64,000 nucleotides of DNA, from assembly GCF_900089605.1 (NCBI RefSeq), contig NZ_LT594324.1, positions 1,178,001-1,242,000 of the forward strand. Direction: 5' to 3'. The position numbers and the translations under genes were made by a program. Positions 27,159 to 35,972 of this stretch are shown one piece after another; position 1 is the stretch's first letter, and every line of letters starts with the position of its first letter. This DNA is from Micromonospora narathiwatensis (GTDB lineage: Bacteria > Actinomycetota > Actinomycetes > Mycobacteriales > Micromonosporaceae). The notes beneath the pieces are model-generated. The model was not told the DNA's origin. It saw only the letters and a program-made list of their open reading frames with translations, and searched no databases.

Positions 27159-30100
27159 ACGAAGTGCCTAGTGCTGATGAAGCCGCCGAGGCGGAGGCTG
27201 TCGAGCGTTTCCGGAAGGCGTCGACGGAAGGTCACTCGCTGCAGGCGAGGTACTTGAATGACGTATATGCCGTATCTATCGACTCGTACCTTCGCACCGG
27301 GGAGCGGGCGCTGCTGGACCAGGCCCTGCAGGCAGCGCGGGCGGGGCTTTTGGCCGCCGAGTGCGATCTGCTGGACCGGTCGTTGGCGCTGTGCAACCTG
27401 GCCAACGCGCTAAAACAGTCATATGAACTCACCGATGACCTGACGGACCTTGATCGTGCGGTCAACGCGCTGACCGCCGCTGCGGAAGCCTCACCACGGC
27501 AACACTTCGACCACGCGATGATCCAGTCCAGCCTGGGTGATGCCCTACTGTCGCGGTTCGACCGCTTGGGCAACCGCGATGATCTGGATCGTGCCATCGA
27601 AGCCGCAGCGGCGGCCACCCGTACAGCTTGGGAGGGCGATCTACTTAGAACGATGTACTTCGAGCGCCTCAGCGCGGCTCACTGCCGACGATGGGCGCGC
27701 ACCGGTAACGGATCCGGCCTAGACGCTGCGGTGTCAGCGGCCCGGGATAGCGTTCGAACCGCAGCCCGGGGAAGCCACGAGGCCGCGGTGGCTACGTCGA
27801 GGCTGAGCATCGCACTGCTGGAGCGATTCAAGCACCGCACGAATCGGTTGGATCTCGACGCTGCGATCAACGCGGCCCGGGAGGCGGTCAGGATGACCGC
27901 CGACAGCGAACACCCAGATGCCGTCGTCCTCCAACAGGCCAGTTTCGCGCTGACTGCGCGCCATGCATTGACTGGCGCGAAGGAAGACATCGACGAGGCG
28001 ATCGAAGCCGCAGCCGCAGCAGTCGATGCAACCCCGGAGGACAGCCGCATACGGACGGAGTGCCAGTCCATCCTTGGTTCGCTGTATCACGAGCGCTTCT
28101 CCAGGCATGGCACACGCGCGGATCTCGACCGTGCGGTGGAGTTTCAACAGTTGGTCGTGCAGGCCGTGCCTGCCGACCACGCCACACGCGCTGCCTACCT
28201 GTCCAACCTCGGCCTGGCGCTCAAGGACCGCTACCAGTGGCGCGGCGACCTAGCCGACCTCGACTCGGCAATCGTGTTCTTGGCCGAGGCGGTCGATAGG
28301 ACCCCCCTCGACGATCCCGACCGGGCCGCCTCCCTTACCAACTTGGCATTGGCCCTAGAAGGTCGGTACGAAGCTGCCCATCGCGACGAGGACGCCCGAA
28401 ATGCGGTCGCGGCGGCGCGGGAGGCCGTTTCGGTAACTCCGCTGGGGCATCCGGCGGCACCGGGCCGGCTGTCCAACCTCAGCGGGGCACTAAACGCCCT
28501 TCACCAGGTCACTGGATCGGCCGACACGCTGCGGCAGGCGGTCCAGGTCTGCCAGGAGGCCGTCGACGCGACGCCGGATCCGCATGCGGATTTGCCAGGC
28601 CGGCTGTCCAACCTCGGGATGCTGCTGCAACAACTCGCCGACGTGACAGCCGACCCGGAGCTACTGAGACGTTCGTTGGCGGCCAACCTGCGCGCCGTGG
28701 AGGCGACCCCGGACAACCATCCCGACGCGGTGGGGCGCCAGCTCAACCTGGCCAGCGCCGAACGGTCCCGCTTCCTACGCACCCGCGACCCGGCTGCGGC
28801 GGAAGTCGCGATGCGGCGCTTTGCGGCGGCGGCGCAAAGTCGGTCCGGCCCGCCGTCGGCTCGCATCGATGCCGCCGTTGCATGGGGTGAGCTGGCCGTC
28901 GACGGCGCAGCGCCGGAGACGGCGGCCGAAGCACACCGGCTCGCGTTGGCACTTCAGTCCGACCTTGTCTCGTACGGCCTCGCCCGCGACGCCAGGGAGC
29001 GGCACCTGGCCGAGCGCGTGGGTCTGGGCTCCGACGGCGGCGCGTGCGAGATTATGGCTGGGCACCCTGGTAGGGCAGTCGAACTGATCGAGCAAGGGCG
29101 GGCCGTGCTGTGGTCCCAGCAGCTCGACCTGCGGCAGGATCTGACCGCTCTGCGGGCTGTCGCCCCGGATCTTGCTGACGGCCTAGAAAAGGTAAATGTG
29201 GAGCTGCGCGAGCTTGAGCTGGCGTACCGGCACGGGCAGCAGGGCTATGAGGCGATCGTGTCCGGCCAGGCTGCGACGAACAGCGGACCGTCGATGCACA
29301 GGGAACGGCCGGTCGACCACGTCCGCTGGACCCGGGACGCGACAAACCTTGCCGCTGACCGGCGGGAGGCGCTTGCCCGCGAGCGGGACGAGATCGTTGG
29401 CAAGATCCGCGCAAATCCGGGCTTCGAGGACTTCCAACGGCCACCGCGCCTTGAGACGCTGCTGCCAGCCGCCGATCGCGGGCCCGTCGTGATCGTGAAC
29501 GTGAGCCGATGGCGGTGCGATGCCCTCCTCGTACACAAAAGTGGCGTAACCGCACGGAAGCTGGACGGTCTCACCCTGAACGAGGCCGCTTCGCGAGCCA
29601 ACGCCTATCTGGGCGTGCTACAAGCCGCCGAACTCGCCGATCAGGCGTATCTAGCCGTACGCGAGCCAGCCGGCGACGAGTCGCCGCGCGAGGCGGCAAA
29701 GCGACACCGCGCGGCGGCGAAGGCTGTCGAGGCCGCCTACCAGAAAGTCGACGAAACCCTCGCCGATCTGCAGGCCTGGATGTGGGACGCCATCGCCGGA
29801 CCGGTGCTCGACCAGCTCGGCCTGACCGGAACGCCCGACGGCCCGGCGGAATCCTGGCCGCGCGTCTGGTGGTGCCTGACCGGGCCCCTGACCGTCCTTC
29901 CCGTGCACACCGCTGGCTACCACGGCCGACCCGGTGGGCGCACCGTGCTCGACCGGGTCGTCTCCTCCTACACACCGACGTTGCGAGCCCTCGCCGACGC
30001 CCGATGCGACGACGGCCAACGTGACGATGACACCCACGACCGCCTCCTGCTCGTCGACGTTCCCGACCTGCCGGGGCTGGTGCCCATCGACAACGCCGAC

Positions 30101-30625
30101 GAGCAGAAGGCACTGCTCACCGCCTTTCCCGAGCAACGGCGCACAGTCCTCGACACCTCGATAGCCACGCCAGTTGCTGTGCGAGCCGAGCTGTCCGGGC
30201 ACCGATGGGTGCACTTCAGCTGCCATGGCGACCAGCACCTCAACGACCCGTCCCGCGGCGGGCTACTGCTGCGCGACGGCATGCTGACCGTAGCCGACAT
30301 AACCGCAGGCGAGTTCCGCGGCGACTTCGCCGGCCTGTCCGCCTGCAAGACCGCGGTCGGCGGCGTCAACCTGCCCGACGAGGCGATTACCCTGGCGGCG
30401 GCGCTGCACTACACGGGCTACCGGCACGTCATCGCGGCCCTGTGGTCGGTGGACAACCAGGCATCCGCCGAGGTGTTCCGCGCGCTCTACCGGACTATCG
30501 CCACCGAAGGGAGACTCGATCCGGACATGGCGCCGGCAGCGCTACACGAAGCGCTGCGGTTCGCACGTGACCGGCGGCCCGAGTGGCCGCATCGCTGGAC
30601 CCCGTTCATCCACACCGGACCGTGA
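27155..30625 (+). CDS. TPR-CHAT protein (caspase-like conflict effector)
   Basis: The 1156-aa protein has a long N-terminal array of helical repeats with the phrasing LGDALLSRFDRLGNRDDLDRAI, LSNLGLALKDRYQWRGDLADLD and LTNLALALEGRYEAA, typical of TPR repeats (about residues 60-560). The C-terminal CHAT domain has the catalytic His in VHFSCHGDQ (near residue 1022) and Cys in GLSACKTAVGG (near 1062), then YRHVIAALWSVDNQ. The TPRs probably sense or hold a partner and the CHAT domain cleaves a target. It overlaps the small gene upstream and is followed by a Cys-rich and a membrane protein. Confidence 0.9.
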   Translation: MNEVPSADEAAEAEAVERFRKASTEGHSLQARYLNDVYAVSIDSYLRTGERALLDQALQAARAGLLAAECDLLDRSLALCNLANALKQSYELTDDLTDLDRAVNALTAAAEASPRQHFDHAMIQSSLGDALLSRFDRLGNRDDLDRAIEAAAAATRTAWEGDLLRTMYFERLSAAHCRRWARTGNGSGLDAAVSAARDSVRTAARGSHEAAVATSRLSIALLERFKHRTNRLDLDAAINAAREAVRMTADSEHPDAVVLQQASFALTARHALTGAKEDIDEAIEAAAAAVDATPEDSRIRTECQSILGSLYHERFSRHGTRADLDRAVEFQQLVVQAVPADHATRAAYLSNLGLALKDRYQWRGDLADLDSAIVFLAEAVDRTPLDDPDRAASLTNLALALEGRYEAAHRDEDARNAVAAAREAVSVTPLGHPAAPGRLSNLSGALNALHQVTGSADTLRQAVQVCQEAVDATPDPHADLPGRLSNLGMLLQQLADVTADPELLRRSLAANLRAVEATPDNHPDAVGRQLNLASAERSRFLRTRDPAAAEVAMRRFAAAAQSRSGPPSARIDAAVAWGELAVDGAAPETAAEAHRLALALQSDLVSYGLARDARERHLAERVGLGSDGGACEIMAGHPGRAVELIEQGRAVLWSQQLDLRQDLTALRAVAPDLADGLEKVNVELRELELAYRHGQQGYEAIVSGQAATNSGPSMHRERPVDHVRWTRDATNLAADRREALARERDEIVGKIRANPGFEDFQRPPRLETLLPAADRGPVVIVNVSRWRCDALLVHKSGVTARKLDGLTLNEAASRANAYLGVLQAAELADQAYLAVREPAGDESPREAAKRHRAAAKAVEAAYQKVDETLADLQAWMWDAIAGPVLDQLGLTGTPDGPAESWPRVWWCLTGPLTVLPVHTAGYHGRPGGRTVLDRVVSSYTPTLRALADARCDDGQRDDDTHDRLLLVDVPDLPGLVPIDNADEQKALLTAFPEQRRTVLDTSIATPVAVRAELSGHRWVHFSCHGDQHLNDPSRGGLLLRDGMLTVADITAGEFRGDFAGLSACKTAVGGVNLPDEAITLAAALHYTGYRHVIAALWSVDNQASAEVFRALYRTIATEGRLDPDMAPAALHEALRFARDRRPEWPHRWTPFIHTGP

Positions 30626-30642
30626 CTCACGGAGATGCCTTG

Positions 30643-30936
30643 ATGCCCGTCCCGTTCGCCGAAACCACCGACGACTCGTACGCCGAAAAGTTCGCGGCCA
30701 ACTGCAAGACACGCGACACCCGACGCGGCGTCGAGCTGATCGGCACCTGCCCGCGCTGCGACCACGAGATCGGCCTCCCGCTGCCCGACCGGGTGTTCCT
30801 GAATAGCGGCACCCCATCCGCGTCGAAGTACACGCCGGTGCTCTGCAACTGCAACGGCGACCACGCCGACCGTCCCGTTGGCGAAGAGGGCTGCGGCGCG
30901 TACTGGAACCTCAATCTCGCGGAGGAGAAGGCATGA
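30643..30936 (+). CDS. Small Cys-rich (zinc-ribbon-like) protein
   Basis: The 97-aa product (MPVPFAETTDDSYAEKFAAN) has paired cysteines (GTCPRCDHEIG, and later CNCNGDH and EEGCGAYW), consistent with one zinc ribbon. It lies 17 bp after the CHAT/TPR stop, and its own stop overlaps the ATG of the membrane protein (ATGA). Its position suggests an adaptor between effector and membrane component. Confidence 0.7.
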   Translation: MPVPFAETTDDSYAEKFAANCKTRDTRRGVELIGTCPRCDHEIGLPLPDRVFLNSGTPSASKYTPVLCNCNGDHADRPVGEEGCGAYWNLNLAEEKA

Positions 30937-31565
30937 CCGTGACGGTCAGCGCCGGACCGCCGGCCCAACCCGCGGACCGGGCCCGGGCCAAGGCCCTACA
31001 GGATCTGCAAGCGGACGAGCTGGACCGTATCCGAGCCGGCGCCGTCGCCTGGCGCAACGGCCTCGGCGCCCTGCTGGCCAGCCTCCTCGGCTTCAGCCTG
31101 GTCAAGGGCCGCGAGGACGTCACCCAGCTACGCCCGTCCTACGCGATCGCGGTCGGTTCGTTGCTGCTGGCCGCCCTGATCGTCGGCGCGGCCGCCGCCG
31201 TGCTCGTCATGCGCGCCGCACACGGGCGGCCGTACTCGGCGGCCCTGCCCGGTAACGACGTGCCCGATCCGGCGGCCGCCGCCCGGCGGATCGAGGCCGA
31301 CCGCTCGGAGCGTGCCCTCGGCTGGGGCGTGCGGCTGGTGTTCGGCTGCGTCGCCCTGCTGACCTCTGCGGTTGCAGTGACCTGGTACGGCCCGGAGAAG
31401 GACAAGCCTCGTATCGAGGTGCAGATGCTCGATAACTCGCGCTGGTGTGGAGAAGTTGTTTTGGTACGGACGGGATGGTTGACCATCAAGACCGCCAAGG
31501 GGCAAGTTGCGGTCGACCTCAGCAAGACCGCGACCGTCGCCGCCACCGATGCCTGCCCGAACTGA
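30933..31565 (+). CDS. Membrane protein of the CHAT/TPR operon
   Basis: The 210-aa protein has three hydrophobic segments (RNGLGALLASLLGFSLV near residues 31-50, AIAVGSLLLAALIVGAAAAV near 72-93, and LVFGCVALLTSAVAVTW near 132-150). A short C-terminal domain (ACPN end) follows. No family is recognised. It ends the four-gene operon. A membrane component beside a caspase-like effector suggests that the effector acts at, or is sensed at, the membrane. Confidence 0.7.
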   Translation: MTVTVSAGPPAQPADRARAKALQDLQADELDRIRAGAVAWRNGLGALLASLLGFSLVKGREDVTQLRPSYAIAVGSLLLAALIVGAAAAVLVMRAAHGRPYSAALPGNDVPDPAAAARRIEADRSERALGWGVRLVFGCVALLTSAVAVTWYGPEKDKPRIEVQMLDNSRWCGEVVLVRTGWLTIKTAKGQVAVDLSKTATVAATDACPN

Positions 31566-31843
31566 CCATCTGCCGGAGGACCGCCGTTGGAGCGACTGCG
31601 GAACGCGTTGCGGATGTGGCTGGGCAGCGGGATTCACCGCGCGGCAGGTGCCAACCGCTGCTCCCAGCGGGCAACCAGTCTGGCTACAGGGCCTATGAGT
31701 TCCAGCGGAGGGGTTGTCGTCGACAAGCCATTATTTGTCGCTGACAAGAGTTGCCTACGCCCAGGCCCTCAATCCCACGAGGTTTGTTCACCCGAGTCGC
31801 ACTCGCTGTGCGCCGTCCCAGCGCACGCATCGTGAAAATGAAC

Positions 31844-31874
31844 GCGGCGCCCGAGATCAGCCCTCGGGCGCCGC
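31844..31874. terminator. Perfect 12-bp GC-rich hairpin (terminator-like)
   Basis: GCGGCGCCCGAG at 31844-31855 pairs perfectly with CTCGGGCGCCGC at 31863-31874 across a 7-nt loop. It lies between the CHAT/TPR operon and the next gene and can act in both directions. No run of T follows, as is common for actinomycete terminators. The rest of the 345-bp gap (31566-31910) holds no convincing gene. A TTG at 31587 preceded by GGAGGA opens a frame that looks non-coding. Confidence 0.6.
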
Positions 31875-31910
31875 AATGCTCCCTACACACCCACACTGCC
31901 AGGAGCCACT

Positions 31911-32123
31911 GTGAAGCCTAGCGGCTTTGAACAGCATCCGGAAGACCTCTGGAGCAGCCTCAACATGAGGCCACGTCGCTCGATAACTGTTAGACACTTC
32001 GTGATAGCGGTTGCGGTAACCGGCACGGCTTATCTGGTTCGCCAACGCACGGGAGACGAAATACTTACCCTACTCAGCATGCCCATGGCGCAGGGGTTCT
32101 TCTCCTACTGGATCACCGACTGA
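31911..32123 (+). CDS. Small hypothetical protein with one hydrophobic segment
   Basis: GTG 31911 has AGGAG six bases upstream. The 70-aa product contains one hydrophobic stretch (VRHFVIAVAVTGTAYLV) and ends in FFSYWITD. It could be a small membrane protein. It is followed after 35 bp by the helix-turn-helix gene and may share its transcript. Confidence 0.5.
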   Translation: MKPSGFEQHPEDLWSSLNMRPRRSITVRHFVIAVAVTGTAYLVRQRTGDEILTLLSMPMAQGFFSYWITD

Positions 32124-32158
32124 GCGGAGATCCGACGGGCCAAACACCGAGGACTCTC

Positions 32159-32656
32159 ATGACCGATTGGATAGTTCGGATTGTTTTTGCCAGCACCCCA
32201 CCTGTGATCAAGGCCTCCAAGACACGAAGGAGCCCGGCAGTACTGGAATGGAAGGTGGTCGATCAACGGACTGACGCGATGTTGGTGGCAACCCAGGTGA
32301 TTCGTCGCAGAACGGCCGGGTCTGCGCTGTCAAGCGCTGCACAGACACTGGAGTGGATCCGGTCGGCCGCAGACGAAGCAGTCGATCCCGTATCGATCTC
32401 AGTCCGACCTGAAGGTGCACCGGAAGAGGTGCCGGAACTTGTGACCATCGCCGAAATAGCCGCACATCTCGGCGTTTCACGGCAACGAGCCCAGCAGTTA
32501 TCAAAGCAGTCCTGGTTCCCGCGCCCTGTAGCTCGAACGAGGAGTGGGCCGATTTACACCCTTGCCGAAGTGCAGCAGGTGCAGCGCATGCGCGAGACCG
32601 TAAAGGGCAGAAACTATGCATTTTTTGCACCAGGCCGTACCGATGATAGCGCTTGA
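32159..32656 (+). CDS. Helix-turn-helix (MerR/excisionase-like) protein
   Basis: The 165-aa protein has a C-terminal winged-HTH of the MerR/excisionase type (TIAEIAAHLGVSRQRAQQLS, residues about 97-116, then FPRPVARTRSGPIYTLAEV). The N-terminal 90 residues are of unknown type and rich in beta-strand-forming residues. ATG 32159 follows GAGGA at a normal spacing. It may regulate the downstream nuclease-like pair; this is inferred from position. Confidence 0.65.
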   Translation: MTDWIVRIVFASTPPVIKASKTRRSPAVLEWKVVDQRTDAMLVATQVIRRRTAGSALSSAAQTLEWIRSAADEAVDPVSISVRPEGAPEEVPELVTIAEIAAHLGVSRQRAQQLSKQSWFPRPVARTRSGPIYTLAEVQQVQRMRETVKGRNYAFFAPGRTDDSA

Positions 32657-32909
32657 CAGAAACATGCGGGGGTCCGCGCGGCGACGTGCGCGGCGACCGT
32701 TTCCGGGCCGGGCCGGGCGTGGCGCTCCAGGGAGCGGACGCAGGCGCGCCGGGAGCGGGAGAGCAGAGTGGCGGCCGGAGAATACCTTGATGCCTCTGGG
32801 TACCTCTTCGTACGGTGAGCCTCCGCCCGCGATGAGCCGGGCCATCCCGTCCGTCGCTGCGGAAAACTCTCCCAGCGTCGGCTTGGCGTTGCAGGACAGA
32901 GGGGCGTGA

Positions 32910-33554
32910 ATGCAGATCGCGGGGAGCGTCGATGTCGATGCGGCGATGAAGGAACTCCGCGAGGCGCGGGCGGTCTTCCACTCGGAGGCGGACTTTCAGC
33001 ACGCCTTTGCCTGGGCGGTGCACCGCCTCGACAGCACTGTCCAGGTCCGACTTGAGGTGAGGCAGGACGCGCGCGAGTACCTCGACCTGCTCTGTTTCGG
33101 TCCCCAGGGCCGGCGGACGGCCATCGAGTTCAAGTACTTTACAGCCCGCTGGGAGGGCGTCGACCCCGACACCGGGGAGGAGTTCCGCCTGCGCACTCAT
33201 GCCGCCTCCGACGTGGCACGCCGTGACTTCGTATTCGACATTGTCCGGCTGGAGCAGTTCTGTCGCGCCAGCAAGGTGCCGATGGATGGCCTGGCGCTGA
33301 TGCTCACCAACTATCGCGGTCTGTGGGAGCCGCCGGTCCGGAGCCGACGGACTCGGGACCACGAGTTCCGCATCCACGAGGGCCGACGGCTGACGGGCAC
33401 GCTTCGCTGGGGCATGGAGGACGACCACCACCTGCCGAACCAGCGCGAGCTGGCCGGCCACTACCCCCTGATCTGGCGGGACTTCGCCCGGCTCGACGGC
33501 CGCAACGGCTCCCTTCGCTGGCTGCCCGTGCCCGTAGATGCACCCGGAACCTGA
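32910..33554 (+). CDS. PD-(D/E)XK nuclease-like protein
   Basis: The 214-aa protein shows the restriction-endonuclease fold pattern: an early Glu in FHSEADFQHAF (residue about 26), then REYLDLLCFG with the Asp, a strand, and AIEFKYF with the E-x-K (residues about 71-73). These are the metal-binding positions of PD-(D/E)XK nucleases. The next gene starts 3 bp after its stop and shows a similar catalytic pattern, so the two are probably made together. Confidence 0.65.
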   Translation: MQIAGSVDVDAAMKELREARAVFHSEADFQHAFAWAVHRLDSTVQVRLEVRQDAREYLDLLCFGPQGRRTAIEFKYFTARWEGVDPDTGEEFRLRTHAASDVARRDFVFDIVRLEQFCRASKVPMDGLALMLTNYRGLWEPPVRSRRTRDHEFRIHEGRRLTGTLRWGMEDDHHLPNQRELAGHYPLIWRDFARLDGRNGSLRWLPVPVDAPGT

Positions 33555-33557
33555 CTT

Positions 33558-34559
33558 ATGACCACGGCACGACAGGAAGCGGCCCCAATGCCCCACCGGA
33601 AACCGTTCACGGCCAGGTGTCACACCCATCAGTTTCCCGCCGGAGTGATTTCGCCGCGCGCGGTATTGACGTTCACCACCGACGACCTCGTACACGCGCT
33701 GTTCACCACCGGCCGCGCACCCGGTGACCGGTTCTCCCACGGCCTGGCCTCGGTTTGGGAGCTGATCCACCGGGCATCGCTCATCCCTGCGTACGTCCGC
33801 CGTAGCGATGGGGGAGGGCTGGTTAGGTCCGCCCTGGCGCGGGAGCTGGACCGGTCGGAGAAGGGATCGCTGTCGTACGCCCTTGGACAGGCGATGACCG
33901 GCATCTTCTGCCGACACAAGCTGGACGTCGTCTACCTGCTGCACACCGACCGGTACGCCAGCCGGTACGGCGTGACATTCGGTGTCACCAGGAAGCGTCC
34001 CGATCTCTTCGGCTGGAGTCACCAGGGGTGGGTGGTCGCCGAGGCCAAAGGACGCTCCAACACGATGGAAGCGAGCCTGGCCACCGACCTGGCGGCGCAG
34101 AAGCGCGCTATCAAATCCATTGAGGGGCAACGACCGTGGCTTGCCCTGGGCTGCGTCGCCTCCTTCCCACCCCACCGACACGAACTGGCCGTTGACGCGG
34201 TCGACCCGTCCGAGGATGGAGCGGCGTCCGTCGACGTCGACCTTGACCTCGACCGATACCTGCTGGCGTACTATGAGCCGTTCGTGGCGGCCATCGACGC
34301 CGGGACACCCGACATCCAGGACCAGCGCTACCTCGCCGCCCGCTTCGACCTCCTCGACCTGCGGATCGGCCTGCGCCGCGACATCGCCGCCCGGGTCCGG
34401 GCAGCTGTGCAAGGAAACGTGGCGGGCCTTCACGCATCGATGCTCGATCTGCTGGGCGCAGACTTTCAGACGAACGAGGCGGCGACGGTGTTCTCCGACG
34501 GCACGCTGGTTGGCACAAACTGGGAAGAGGCTCTCACCCTCAACGACTGGTACTTCTGA
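33558..34559 (+). CDS. Second PD-(D/E)XK nuclease-like protein
   Basis: In the 333-aa protein, RKRPDLFGWSHQGWVVAEAKGRSN (near residues 147-170) shows Asp, a beta turn and E-x-K, followed by a helix with a lysine-rich QKRAIKSIEGQ. This matches a PD-(D/E)XK core. An internal ATG at 33588 is an alternative start. It follows the first nuclease-like gene at 3 bp. Two different nuclease-like proteins in one transcript suggest a heteromeric restriction or anti-phage complex, which is an inference. Confidence 0.6.
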   Translation: MTTARQEAAPMPHRKPFTARCHTHQFPAGVISPRAVLTFTTDDLVHALFTTGRAPGDRFSHGLASVWELIHRASLIPAYVRRSDGGGLVRSALARELDRSEKGSLSYALGQAMTGIFCRHKLDVVYLLHTDRYASRYGVTFGVTRKRPDLFGWSHQGWVVAEAKGRSNTMEASLATDLAAQKRAIKSIEGQRPWLALGCVASFPPHRHELAVDAVDPSEDGAASVDVDLDLDRYLLAYYEPFVAAIDAGTPDIQDQRYLAARFDLLDLRIGLRRDIAARVRAAVQGNVAGLHASMLDLLGADFQTNEAATVFSDGTLVGTNWEEALTLNDWYF

Positions 34560-34686
34560 CCGGCGCCGGTGGCAGACGGCCCTGCTCCCGCGGCGGCCCG
34601 ACCAATCGCCGGGACGGAGCTGAGGCGGAGGCCGGCGAGCTGGGCGTAGATCTCGCGCTTGGCGGTGGCTTGTGGCCGACCTCTTA

Positions 34687-35697
34687 TTAGATGCAGTCCG
34701 GCGTGCCGCCACGGATGGCGTCCGTCGCCGACGACCGTGTCACGAGACTGAACAGGCTTCGTTGCAGCAGGGTTGGTGGCAGTTGGCAGGGGCTGCCTTT
34801 GGCGATGATGTCGTTGGCGATGTGCTCCACTTTCGGCGGGTATCCGCTGGCGATGACCGTGGCGTAGTCATCGGTGCTGCCCACTAGCATGACGCTGCGT
34901 CGCCTGCCGCCGTCGTCGATGTTGAGGCGGACAAGCCCGTCGAGCAGTCGGCCCACGGTGATGCGTTGGAAATAGTCGCGGGCCGGGGACGAGGCGAAGC
35001 GCTGGTCCCTGCTGGTGAGGACGATTGAGGTAGCGGTGATTGTCAGCAGAGCGATGAGCGCTAACGCCAGGGCTCGGAAGCGCCGTCGCCTGATGGCGAC
35101 CACGGCGAACGCGAGACTCAGCACGCCTAGCTGCGGTGCGACGTAGTTGAGCGGGACGAAGATCGAGAGCATCGAACCGACTGCGATTGCGGTCCAGCCC
35201 GCTCGACGAGCGGTCCAGGAGGACCACCGACGCAAGCCGAAGTAGGTAAACACTGCGCCGAGGAGCGGCAGGATGAGGGGGATGAGCGCGACGGCCAGGA
35301 CGACCGGGCTGCCCTGCTGGAGCAGCGCGCGCAGGATCGCCGGCTGATCCAGCATGCCGAACGTGAGCACGATGATCAGCGGCGGGGTGAGGGCGCCGAT
35401 CGTGGGCAGTATGTCGCCCGGCCACGTGGGCTCCACCGGCGTGCTGACGTGGGAGGCCTGCCAGGTATCGCCGGTGCGGGCGAGGACGAGGTGCTCGACG
35501 TGGATCCGGTGGTCGCTGCCTGGCACAGCGGTGCCGTACCGGGCGCGCATCTGTTGGCTGAGTCTGCGGGGCACGTGGGGCACGGGGCCACCGTAGGGGG
35601 TTGGGGCAAGGTCGATGCCGCTGACAACCAGTTCAGCGGGCCGCGGGTAGCCCGTCGTCCTGCAGTTGGATTCCAGGAGCGGGGCCCCAGATGGCAT
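34687..35697 (-). CDS. Hypothetical membrane protein
   Basis: The 336-aa protein has about five hydrophobic segments in the middle (LTPPLIIVLTFGMLD, VVLAVALIPLILPLLGAVFTYFGL, TAIAVGSMLSIFVPL, LGVLSLAFAVVAI, ALALALIALLTITATSIVL). Soluble N- and C-terminal parts flank them; the C-terminal part includes VMLVGSTDDYATVIASG. No family is recognised. Its 5' end abuts the GC hairpin of repeat copy B. Confidence 0.6.
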   Translation of the reverse strand: MPSGAPLLESNCRTTGYPRPAELVVSGIDLAPTPYGGPVPHVPRRLSQQMRARYGTAVPGSDHRIHVEHLVLARTGDTWQASHVSTPVEPTWPGDILPTIGALTPPLIIVLTFGMLDQPAILRALLQQGSPVVLAVALIPLILPLLGAVFTYFGLRRWSSWTARRAGWTAIAVGSMLSIFVPLNYVAPQLGVLSLAFAVVAIRRRRFRALALALIALLTITATSIVLTSRDQRFASSPARDYFQRITVGRLLDGLVRLNIDDGGRRRSVMLVGSTDDYATVIASGYPPKVEHIANDIIAKGSPCQLPPTLLQRSLFSLVTRSSATDAIRGGTPDCI

Positions 35698-35873
35698 CCG
35701 GGGCCCCGCTCGGTCCAGGTAGAGTGGCTGTCAGCTGAGCGGAATGGTGCCGTGCAAGCGCAGCTCGGGTTGGGTATCGGGCTGTGTCGATCCCGACACA
35801 CACCCAAAGCCAACACTCCAGGTCAAGCTCGATTTCGAGGTGTTGATCTTCGAGGCGACTCGAACCCCAACGC
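35679..35873. repeat. Dispersed direct repeat copy B with GC hairpin
   Basis: This is the partner of the repeat at 26603-26793. Its hairpin (GCGGGGCCCC 35679-35688, GGGGCCCCGC 35700-35709) has a different primary sequence but keeps a perfect stem, followed by 35713-35873, which matches copy A at 154 of 161 positions. The preserved pairing despite sequence change suggests that the structure matters. Confidence 0.8.
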
Positions 35874-35972
35874 GTGCTTGTCAGTGCACGTCCTCTCCTC
35901 GATATGTCCGCGCGACGGTCGGGTTGCCGAGGCCCCAGCGCGAACGGCCCGCGGCCATGACAGGATGCGCGC

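Noticed and set aside
32616..32909. 97-aa plus-strand frame between HTH and nuclease genes
   Set aside because: Arg/Gly-rich with no start signal; typical GC-driven open frame.
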